DNA from: Proteiniphilum sp.
GTDB taxonomy: Bacteria; Bacteroidota; Bacteroidia; Bacteroidales; Dysgonomonadaceae
Direction of reading: 5' to 3'
DNA: 10,295 nucleotides
Assembly: GCA_016649795.1 (NCBI GenBank)
Contig: JAENWZ010000062.1
Span: 1-10,295, forward strand
In this document: positions 1 to 5,936 of the stretch, piece by piece
How positions within the stretch are numbered: the first letter of the stretch is position 1
How the letters are laid out: each line of letters begins with the position of its first letter
The notes under the pieces: generated by a model
Databases searched by the model: none
What the model saw: the letters and a program-made list of their open reading frames with translations, nothing else
Told to the model about the DNA's origin: nothing
Translations under genes and position numbers: made by a program

Positions 1-2
1 CG

Positions 3-212
3 CTCTATTCTGTTTACGTGATCTATGCCGTGGGGATCAGATATCTTATTCTCTCTGTCCTCTTTTACGGTGTCGGTTCTCTGCTCTATTTAAAGGCGAA
101 AAGAGAGCAACAAAAACAGCCCAAACGCTGGGAATGGGCTGCAATTATTATCTTACTCTCTGCTTCGGCAGTGATCATCACGCTGATGCTCACCGGAAGG
201 ATTATACCATAA
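3..212 (+). CDS. C-terminal end of an APC-superfamily basic amino acid/polyamine antiporter (5'-truncated by window)
   Basis: The reading frame is open from the first complete codon at position 3 to a TAA at 210-212, so the gene starts outside the window. Two hydrophobic segments are visible, roughly YAVGIRYLILSVLFYGVGSL and AAIIILLSASAVIITLML. They are joined by a basic stretch with KAKREQQK and a tryptophan-containing linker. This tail, a last-but-one helix ending in a K/R-A-K/R-REQ cluster and then one final helix, resembles the end of arginine/ornithine and lysine antiporters of the ArcD-like APA family. The family call rests on about 70 residues, so substrate is inference and another APC permease is possible. 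The gene is convergent with the TonB-dependent receptor, with only 4 bp between stop codons. Confidence 0.55.
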   Translation, partial: LYSVYVIYAVGIRYLILSVLFYGVGSLLYLKAKREQQKQPKRWEWAAIIILLSASAVIITLMLTGRIIP

Positions 213-216
213 CCGA

Positions 217-2586
217 TTAGCGGGCAAAGGTATAGCGGAGCGCCGTACCAAACAGGGTGGGATTGCTGCGCTGCACGAAGGGATTCACATCTCCTGCCAT
301 ATCTGATGCTTCGAAATAGAAAGTGTTGTATTTCGTATTGAAAATGTTCTTCGCCCATAACTCTAGACTAAAAGATCCTTTTTCGGCCGAGACAGTAGCG
401 TTGGTAACACCATAGAAAGGCTGATAGAGCTCGTTCCCTTCAAAATCCTCATTCGATTCGGTCCAGTAGATCCTTCCCGCACCTGCATACTGGATATTTC
501 CCACCAGACGGTCGATGAACGAACCATAGGCGAAATGATGCACATAGCTGGCACCCAGGCTCAGCGTATGACGGGGAGCAAACGGTATATGGTTACCGGA
601 ATAATCCTCCTCCTCAGAAATATCATAATCACGGAAGCGGGCGTCGGCGAAACCGTAATCGGCAAAGAGAGCCAGATTAGCAACCGGCATGTACTTCAGA
701 CTCAGCTCAATCCCCTTGCTTGATGATTTACCCGCGTTGGTGACCACACGCCCGGCTGTACCCTGATCCACCAGTTTGATGATCTGGATATTGTTCACAT
801 TGGTGTAGAAGAAGGCATACGCAAGCGAAAGTTTCTTTTCTAACATCTCATAACGTCCTCCCAGCTCATAAGTCCAGCTCCGCTCAGGATCATAGGAGAG
901 CTGTTCTTCCAACGAAGGTGCAGGTGCAGCTGTACCGCCGCCTGTGCCTCCTCCGCCCGGCATCCCCGCCATCGCATTGCGCATGAGCGACTCTGCAAGG
1001 GCGTTCTGCAGCAATTTCGAGAAAGCCTGTTCATTATAACCTCCCGTCTTGTAGCCTTTTGAGGCCGAGAGATACATGTGAGCGGTAGGTGAGAGCTGGT
1101 ACTTCAGCGCAAACTTGGGAAGGATCTCCCAGAAATCCTTGCTGTAGTTACCTTCCAGCAGGGTATCACCCTCCACGAACATGGGAGGCATCGGCCTGCC
1201 GGGAATATTGAACACCAGGTTCACATCACCACCGTCACTCTCGGTAGAGAAATCGATGCCGGTATGCTCATAGTCAAATCGAATACCTGCGGTGGCCGAC
1301 AACCCTCCCACATCAAAAAGATCGTTGAGCGTGGACTGATGGAAGAGCGCCGCACCCCTGGAGGGCTTGGTGTAGATACCGGGGAGATCAATCCGGTCGT
1401 TTGCATAAACCAGACGCAGGGGAGCCCCCATTCTTTCCATTGCCACATCAAGATGTCCCTGCATTATCTCCATCCCATCCTCTTTGATCGCCACCGGGGT
1501 ATCGATCAGCCTGTGATCATAAAAACCGAAAGCCCCGAGAACCCAGCGATATCTGTTGCGATTGTCCGACTTGACCGTAAACTCCTGACTAGCTGAGTGC
1601 TGCTTCTGCATCTGGCGAATGGAGAAGACCGAACGGGGTGTATAGTCCTGGTCCATCCTCATATCATCTTTCAGAAACTGATAGCCTGTGGTGGAGTGAA
1701 CGCTGTAGCCGTTGCCATTGTAATCGAGCGACAATCCATTGGTGATTAGGTGACGGTCGTAAGACGAGGGTTCGTTGAAATTGACTGCCGAGGAGTCCTG
1801 ATGCATGTAGGGGAAAGCTCCACCCGACACATAGTCGTAATTGCCGAAGAGTAACGCTCTGAAGGAGGGGGTCACCTCCCACTCCATCTTCACCCGGCCA
1901 CCGGCATTCTCCGATGCATCCACGTTCCTGCCTGTATAGTTATTTTTGAAAAAACCGTCATCCTTCTTATAGTAAGCCGCCACTGAGAAACCGAACTGAT
2001 CGGAGAGCCTGCTGTAGTTCGATCCTTTCACGGTGAACTGACCATAGTTACCGCCTCCAAGCATCAACGATGTCCCCTGGAAAGTGAGGGGCGACAGGGT
2101 GTACATATTCACGATCCCGCCAATGGCGTTCCTGCCGTAGAGGGTGCCCTGCGCACCACGCAGCACCTCTATTCGCTGGATATCCTGAAATTCGAAATCG
2201 AAGGCGGAAGGGTTGAAGCTCGGCACGTTATCCACATAGAGGCTCACGGTTTGTGAACCAAGTCGCGCACCAATACCGCGAATATAGATGGGTGTAGATA
2301 CCTTCGAGCCGTAGGAGGGTATAAAGAAGTTGGGAACGAAAGCGCTCATATCCGGGAGTGACTCAATCTTACTATCCTTCAGCTGTTTTGGTGACACCAC
2401 CGAAACAGCCGTAGGCAGGTTTTTCAGCTCATTGGTCTCTTTGACCGATGTCGTGACTACCACCTCATTCAGGTAATAAACTTTTAAAGTATCCTGGGGA
2501 GTATTTTCTCTATCAGGTCTGATCTCATCGGAAAAGACAAAAAAAGTATTACAAATAATGGATAACACTAAAAACAATTTTTTCAT
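217..2586 (-). CDS. TonB-dependent outer-membrane receptor
   Basis: This is a 789-residue outer-membrane transporter that would use TonB/ExbBD energy to import a bound ligand. Residues 1-19 form a Sec signal peptide (MKKLFLVLS...FVFS). A TonB-box-like stretch LNEVVVTTS lies at about 39-47. The plug domain spans about 55-165 and ends with the classic RIEVLRGAQGTLYGRNAIGG signature. The remainder is a beta-barrel with many aromatic-alternating strands, ending in TALRYTFAR, close to the usual C-terminal aromatic. There is no N-terminal carboxypeptidase-regulatory domain and no SusD gene beside it, so a SusC-type glycan receptor is unlikely. The overall build is like siderophore, heme or cobalamin receptors (CirA/FyuA-like), but the ligand cannot be read from the sequence. 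A glycine-rich stretch near residues 538-556 probably lies in an extracellular loop. The ATG at 2584-2586 is preceded by a good Bacteroidetes promoter. Confidence 0.93.
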   Translation of the reverse strand: MKKLFLVLSIICNTFFVFSDEIRPDRENTPQDTLKVYYLNEVVVTTSVKETNELKNLPTAVSVVSPKQLKDSKIESLPDMSAFVPNFFIPSYGSKVSTPIYIRGIGARLGSQTVSLYVDNVPSFNPSAFDFEFQDIQRIEVLRGAQGTLYGRNAIGGIVNMYTLSPLTFQGTSLMLGGGNYGQFTVKGSNYSRLSDQFGFSVAAYYKKDDGFFKNNYTGRNVDASENAGGRVKMEWEVTPSFRALLFGNYDYVSGGAFPYMHQDSSAVNFNEPSSYDRHLITNGLSLDYNGNGYSVHSTTGYQFLKDDMRMDQDYTPRSVFSIRQMQKQHSASQEFTVKSDNRNRYRWVLGAFGFYDHRLIDTPVAIKEDGMEIMQGHLDVAMERMGAPLRLVYANDRIDLPGIYTKPSRGAALFHQSTLNDLFDVGGLSATAGIRFDYEHTGIDFSTESDGGDVNLVFNIPGRPMPPMFVEGDTLLEGNYSKDFWEILPKFALKYQLSPTAHMYLSASKGYKTGGYNEQAFSKLLQNALAESLMRNAMAGMPGGGGTGGGTAAPAPSLEEQLSYDPERSWTYELGGRYEMLEKKLSLAYAFFYTNVNNIQIIKLVDQGTAGRVVTNAGKSSSKGIELSLKYMPVANLALFADYGFADARFRDYDISEEEDYSGNHIPFAPRHTLSLGASYVHHFAYGSFIDRLVGNIQYAGAGRIYWTESNEDFEGNELYQPFYGVTNATVSAEKGSFSLELWAKNIFNTKYNTFYFEASDMAGDVNPFVQRSNPTLFGTALRYTFAR

Positions 2587-2624
2587 TGATTATGTTTTAT
2601 TATTATGGGTGCATAAACTGAATG

Positions 2625-2655
2625 CAAAGTAACGTTATAATGCGACACCGGTCAA
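2625..2655 (-). promoter_or_regulatory. Bacteroidetes-type promoter of the TonB-dependent receptor
   Basis: On the minus strand, a TTG (complement of 2653-2655) is followed by exactly 20 bases and then TTACTTTG (complement of 2625-2632). This fits the primary sigma consensus TTG-N19/20-TAnnTTTG with one mismatch in the -7 box. It places the transcription start roughly 30 bases upstream of the receptor ATG. The call comes from pattern match and position only. Confidence 0.55.
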
Positions 2656-2673
2656 TCACTACAATTAGTGATT
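2654..2673. promoter_or_regulatory. Perfect inverted repeat overlapping the receptor -33 box (candidate operator)
   Basis: Two perfect 8-base arms, AATCACTA and TAGTGATT, are separated by CAAT. The left arm overlaps the TTG (-33) of the receptor promoter, and the whole site lies between the divergent receptor and lipoprotein/rSAM genes. A dimeric repressor or activator site is the simplest reading, possibly acting on both sides. A run of T follows the right arm on the + strand, so an AT-rich hairpin terminator is the alternative, but no + strand gene precedes it. I do not recognise the half-site as belonging to a known regulator. Confidence 0.4.
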
Positions 2674-2782
2674 TTTTTCATATTTCTCTTGTTTTGATGC
2701 AACTTTTTTTAGATTGAAACATCTATCATCATATAAGAAACCTTAATTAAAAAGGTGACATATCATTTTATGAATCTATTGC

Positions 2783-3280
2783 ATGAAGAAAATTGCATTA
2801 AAAAGCTACGGTAAAATAATTTCGCTGCTGATGAGTCTGTTCGGATTCATCTTAGGATGTGGTACAGGGATTGATCCTGTGGCAGAGTATGGTGTTCCCT
2901 CAGCCGATTTCAAAGTGAAAGGAACGGTGAAGAGCGCAGTCACCGGAAAAGGGATATCCAATATCAGGGTGATCGTCAAAGAACCTTATTCAATGAAAGG
3001 TGATACCACATACACCGCTGTCAGCGGCGATTATTCGATGGAGGTAAAACATATCATTGGTTTCCCTGTCACACTCTATGCCGATGATGTGGATGATACA
3101 GTAAACGGTGAGTATAAATCTGATAGCCTGGTGGTGAATTGGGATGATGTAACACGTATTAAAGAGGGAGACAACAACTGGTATGATGGCGTTTACGAGA
3201 AAAAAGATGCCAACTTTCATTTAAAGAGTCCGGAAGCAACAGCTATGTATGGTGTGCGTCCCGTGGGTGAAACAGACTAA
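2783..3280 (+). CDS. Putative lipoprotein of the rSAM/lipoprotein system
   Basis: This 165-residue protein has a basic N-terminus, a hydrophobic stretch (about 12-25) and a lipobox ILGC with the lipidated cysteine at residue 26. That is the only cysteine in the protein. After it comes AEYGVPSADFKVKGTV, then a single beta-sandwich domain of the carboxypeptidase-regulatory type. That domain includes GKGISNIRVIVKEP, DTTYTAVSGDYSMEV and, near the C-terminus, NNWYDGVYEKKDANFHL. The tail ATAMYGVRPVGETD repeats the YGV-P theme seen right after the lipobox. This build is what I recall of the Bacteroidetes lipoprotein family always found beside a dedicated radical SAM enzyme (TIGR04134 type). The rSAM gene follows with a gap of about 12 bp, so the two are surely co-transcribed. 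It may be the enzyme's substrate, but that is inference. The ATG at 2783 is fixed by an in-frame stop at 2771-2773. Confidence 0.85.
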   Translation: MKKIALKSYGKIISLLMSLFGFILGCGTGIDPVAEYGVPSADFKVKGTVKSAVTGKGISNIRVIVKEPYSMKGDTTYTAVSGDYSMEVKHIIGFPVTLYADDVDDTVNGEYKSDSLVVNWDDVTRIKEGDNNWYDGVYEKKDANFHLKSPEATAMYGVRPVGETD

Positions 3281-3292
3281 ACAGTTTTGAAA

Positions 3293-4423
3293 ATGAATCT
3301 ATCAAAAAAAAACCTTCTGGATTTGTATATTCATCACAGGAGAATTCAATCACAACTGCATGAGCTCACCTACCTCTTCTGGGAATGTACATTGCGGTGT
3401 AATTTTACATGTATTCATTGCGGCAGCGATTGCAGACATGAATCCATCGTGTCGGATATGCCCAAAGAGGATTTCCTGAAAGTCCTCTCCGATTTGCGTC
3501 CGCACGTGAATCCCAACAAGACAATGATCGTGCTCACCGGTGGCGAACCCCTGATGAGAAGTGATCTGGAAGAGTGTGGAGAAGCGATGTACAATATGGG
3601 CTATCCCTGGGGTTTTGTCACCAACGGGTGGGGACTTACACAACATCGACTTAATTCCCTTCTCGATACCGGCTTGCGTTCTGTTACCATCAGCCTGGAT
3701 GGCTATTCAGAAGAGACGCATGAGTGGTTTCGCGGCAAAAAAGGTTCCTGGCTCAAGGCATTGAATGCTATTTCACGGGTGACAGCGACGCCCGGTCTCA
3801 TCTACGATGTGGTTACCTGTGTCAATAAAAGGAGCATCACAGAACTGAACAGATTAAAAGAGTTGCTGATCACTTTAGATGTCACCCACTGGCGCCTCTT
3901 CACCGTCTTTCCCAAAGGAAGAGCAAAGGATGAACCGTTGCTGAAGCTCTCCGTTGATGAGTTTGTGGAGATGATGGATTTCATCTCTGAAACACGCAAA
4001 GAGGGCAAAATAAATGTATCATACGGTTGTGAAGGTTATCTGGGCGATTATGAGATGGAGGTGCGTGATGCTCCCTTCTTCTGTCAGGCGGGTATTCATA
4101 TCGGATCAGTACTTGCCAACGGCGATATCAGTGCCTGCCCCAGCCTGAGAGGCGACTATGTACAGGGCAACATCTACAAAGATAATTTCCATGATGTATG
4201 GAACACCCGTTTTCAGGTGATGCGCAACCGCAGCTGGACCAAAACAGGTAAATGTGCCAACTGTAAGAACTACAAATATTGCCAGGGGAACGGATTACAC
4301 CTGCGTGATGAGAAAACCGGCGAATTGCTGCAGTGTCATCTGGAGATGATGGGGAAATCGGCCATTGAACCTAATCCCAAATCTATACGGAAACTTGCAG
4401 ATGTGCTTCGCTTTTTCACATGA
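3293..4423 (+). CDS. Radical SAM/SPASM enzyme of the rSAM/lipoprotein system
   Basis: This 376-residue enzyme should bind a SAM-cleaving [4Fe-4S] cluster and auxiliary clusters. The core motif CX3CX2C is C36-NFT-C40-IH-C43. It is bracketed by extra cysteines C32 and C47 in FWECTLRCNFTCIHCGSDC. A GGEP motif lies at 83-86, and SISLDGYSEETHEWFRG-like radical SAM strand features follow. The SPASM part has C264-X12-G-X4-C282, then CANCKNYKYC (C321, C324, C330) and C348. The usual fourth cysteine of the CX2CX5CX3C block is a glycine here. The string YCQGNGLHLRDEKTGELL fits my memory of TIGR04133, the enzyme always paired with the upstream lipoprotein. The modification it performs is unknown; a peptide modification of the lipoprotein is inference. 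I chose the ATG at 3293; an in-frame TTG at 3287 would add two residues. The enzyme acts in the cytosol, so any modification would precede export. Confidence 0.9.
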   Translation: MNLSKKNLLDLYIHHRRIQSQLHELTYLFWECTLRCNFTCIHCGSDCRHESIVSDMPKEDFLKVLSDLRPHVNPNKTMIVLTGGEPLMRSDLEECGEAMYNMGYPWGFVTNGWGLTQHRLNSLLDTGLRSVTISLDGYSEETHEWFRGKKGSWLKALNAISRVTATPGLIYDVVTCVNKRSITELNRLKELLITLDVTHWRLFTVFPKGRAKDEPLLKLSVDEFVEMMDFISETRKEGKINVSYGCEGYLGDYEMEVRDAPFFCQAGIHIGSVLANGDISACPSLRGDYVQGNIYKDNFHDVWNTRFQVMRNRSWTKTGKCANCKNYKYCQGNGLHLRDEKTGELLQCHLEMMGKSAIEPNPKSIRKLADVLRFFT

Positions 4424-4527
4424 TTGTTCGCGATCTGCCAGCTGATCACGATGACCCCGATTGACCATACCCCGACATCAGTCAATCCCATGAACACCTT
4501 ATCCTTTGCGTTGTTATAGTTAATGTA
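4424..4527 (-). other. Possible membrane-protein gene remnant between the rSAM gene and pncA
   Basis: On the minus strand this gap translates without a stop into a peptide including NNAKDKVFMGLTDVGVW and SIGVIVISWQIANNHVKK. It looks like a transmembrane helix with a polar start and a basic end. The frame then runs on into the antisense of the rSAM gene, and upstream it lies against the start of pncA, so it is not a complete gene. It could be the end of a decayed membrane protein or chance. I do not recognise a family. Confidence 0.2.
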
Positions 4528-4550
4528 GAAGGGAAAAAAAGTAAAAACAG

Positions 4551-5096
4551 ATGAAGAGAGCATTACTGATTGTTGACGTTCAGAACGATTTCTGCCCGGG
4601 AGGCGCTTTGGCGGTGAAGGATGGGGACAAAGTGGTACCGGTGATCAACGGCATCATGGACAGGTTCGACCTGGTGATCTCATCGCAGGACTGGCATCCT
4701 GCTGACTCCGTACATTTTGAAAAGTGGCCCCCCCACTGTATCTCCGGCACGGCGGGAGCCGACTATCATCCGGAGCTGGACAAAGAAAAGATCGTTCTCA
4801 GACTACTGAAAGGCACGGAGAACAAAGACGACGGCTATTCCGCCTTCGAAGCCACCAACGCTTCGCTGACAGGGTTCCTGCAGGAACATAAGATCCAGAA
4901 TCTTTACGTGTGTGGTCTGACTACTGACTACTGCGTGAAAGCGAGCGTTATGGACGCACTTGATGAGGGGTTCCACACCTACCTGATCACCGATGCGGTG
5001 GCGGCGGTGAACATACAACCCGGCGACGATAAGAAAGCACTTCAGGAGATGTATGCCGGCGGATCTGTTTTGGTGGAATCGAAGGAGATTCAGTGA
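4551..5096 (+). CDS. pncA: Nicotinamidase (bifunctional nicotinamidase/pyrazinamidase)
   Basis: This cytosolic enzyme hydrolyses nicotinamide to nicotinate and ammonia for NAD+ salvage. The 181-residue length is normal for the isochorismatase-like nicotinamidase family. The catalytic triad is visible as D9 (LLIVDVQNDFCPGG), K87 (LLKGTE) and C128 (GLTTDYCVKAS). The metal site is D47, H49 and H55 in SSQDWHPADSVHF, plus H62 in WPPHCISGTAGADYHP. All positions line up with those known from the mycobacterial and E. coli PncA enzymes. The start MKRALLIVDVQNDF matches family starts and follows an A-rich stretch (gggaaaaaaagtaaaaacag). It is separated by 127 bp from the rSAM gene and is probably its own transcription unit. 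I see no regulator site. Confidence 0.95.
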   Translation: MKRALLIVDVQNDFCPGGALAVKDGDKVVPVINGIMDRFDLVISSQDWHPADSVHFEKWPPHCISGTAGADYHPELDKEKIVLRLLKGTENKDDGYSAFEATNASLTGFLQEHKIQNLYVCGLTTDYCVKASVMDALDEGFHTYLITDAVAAVNIQPGDDKKALQEMYAGGSVLVESKEIQ

Positions 5097-5175
5097 TAGT
5101 GTTTAAACGAATGCTTTGCCTCTCCTCATATTGACGCTGCAGAAGCAAGTATATACGGTTTCTTCCAGAATATTG

Positions 5176-5183
5176 TATCTTTG
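5176..5183 (+). promoter_or_regulatory. -7 box TATCTTTG directly ahead of the HipA-like remnant
   Basis: TATCTTTG is a perfect match to the Bacteroidetes TAnnTTTG box. The G is only 6 bases before the ATG at 5190, so a start point at the usual distance would give a nearly leaderless transcript. No clear TTG lies 19-20 bases upstream, so the promoter is only half supported. Confidence 0.35.
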
Positions 5184-5189
5184 CTACCG

Positions 5190-5495
5190 ATGGAAAAAGA
5201 TTTATCGCTGCGCACCGTAAAGGTGATGCGCTACATTATACCTCTGCGTGAGGGCGGCTCACTGCCGGCATTGGCGGAGGCCGACGACGGGTTCAAGTAT
5301 GTACTGAAGTTTCGCGGAGCGGGACACGGTACAAAGATGTTGGTATCGGAGCTGCTGAAAGGGAGTGAGGGGCTTATATGGCGTCATACGAAGGAGACAC
5401 CGGCTGAGATACGGGAGATCTATCTCCACTTTCTGCAGACACGGTTACAGCACTCACCGATTTTTCTAAAACATGCCTGCGATGCAAGAGGATAA
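5190..5495 (+). pseudogene. HipA-like kinase gene with internal deletion (N- and C-terminal ends only)
   Basis: The first about 57 residues, including RTVKVMRYIIPLREGGSL, ALAEADDGFKYVLKFRGAG and HGTKMLVSELL, match the N-terminal lobe of the Bacteroidetes HipA-like kinase family (HipA_2 type). The last about 30, ETPAEIREIYLHFLQTRL followed by QHSPIFLKHACDARG, match its C-terminal end. Family members are, from memory, about 250-265 residues; only about 101 codons remain here. The whole centre, holding the catalytic and metal-binding loops, is absent, with the joint near SELLKGSEGL (about 5350-5380). The joint is in frame, so a short product may still be made, but it cannot be a kinase. The 3' end overlaps the DUF3037 gene, the usual arrangement of the intact pair. 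The family name is from recall; the missing core is an inference from length and joined ends. An alternative TTG start is at 5181. Confidence 0.65.
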
Positions 5496-5865
5496 GCTAT
5501 ATCACTATGCCGTGATCCGACTGGTACCGAGGATGGAGCGGGAGGAGTTTTTCAATGTGGGGTTGATCCTCTTCTCGAAAGAGGCTAAATATATCCGATT
5601 GGCATACCATCTCTGTCCGGAGAAGTTCCGTCTGATGCAGTCAGAAGCAACCTATGAGGAGGTGCACGAAAATCTGGAGACGCTACGGCAGATCGCCAGA
5701 GGGAACAGGGATTGCGGTCCCATAGCGATGATGGATATCCCCGAACGTTTCCGCTGGCTGACAGCCACACGCAGTTCCATCATACAGACCTCCCCCACCC
5801 ATCCGGGGAAAAGCAGTGATCTGGAGAAGACGTTTCAACGGCTGTTCAAAGAAATGGTGAAGTAA
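5473..5865 (+). CDS. DUF3037 family protein, partner of the HipA-like kinase
   Basis: This 130-residue protein begins with DKLYHYAVIRLVPRMEREEF and continues FNVGLILFSKEAKYIRLAYH, the hallmark of DUF3037. Length is normal and no residue appears lost. It overlaps the end of the HipA-like remnant by 23 bases, so translation is likely coupled. In other Bacteroidetes and proteobacteria this family sits beside a HipA-like kinase, and a joint function is presumed but not known. There is no signal peptide, so it is cytosolic. A second ATG at 5482 (MQEDKLYHY) is also a plausible start. It is notable that this gene is intact while its partner has lost its core. Confidence 0.8.
   Translation: MPAMQEDKLYHYAVIRLVPRMEREEFFNVGLILFSKEAKYIRLAYHLCPEKFRLMQSEATYEEVHENLETLRQIARGNRDCGPIAMMDIPERFRWLTATRSSIIQTSPTHPGKSSDLEKTFQRLFKEMVK
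5845..5863 (+). repeat. Left copy of a 19-bp near-direct repeat at the end of DUF3037
   Basis: TTCAAAGAAATGGTGAAGT encodes FKEMVK and the first base of the stop codon of the DUF3037 gene. A second copy, TTCTAAGAAATGGTAAAGT, lies at 5902-5920, 17 of 19 identical and 57 bases downstream, where it would read F-stop-EMVK. This looks like a partial tandem duplication of the gene's 3' end. Confidence 0.5.
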
Positions 5866-5898
5866 TAGGAGTAGAATGTTACCTTTCCATGGGAGTAG

Positions 5899-5920
5899 CA
5901 TTTCTAAGAAATGGTAAAGT
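5899..5920. repeat. Second copy of the DUF3037 3'-end repeat, with small hairpin
   Basis: The copy at 5902-5920 repeats the end of DUF3037. The segment 5899-5913 is also a perfect inverted repeat, CATTTC-TAA-GAAATG, lying between two convergent genes. No T-run follows, so a terminator role is weak. A longer imperfect pairing of ACCTTTCCAT (5881-5890) with ATGGTAAAGT (5911-5920) competes with it. Confidence 0.35.
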
Positions 5921-5936
5921 GAGGGAAGATGATGAA

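Noticed and set aside
1264..1596. 110-codon + strand frame inside the TonB receptor
   Set aside because: It is antisense to clear beta-barrel coding sequence and has no recognisable features.
217..2586. SusC-type receptor of a polysaccharide locus
   Set aside because: No N-terminal regulatory domain, no SusD gene and no glycoside hydrolases nearby.
2654..2680. Hairpin followed by T-run read as a + strand terminator
   Set aside because: No + strand gene lies upstream, the stem is AT-rich, and its overlap with the receptor -33 box makes an operator more likely.
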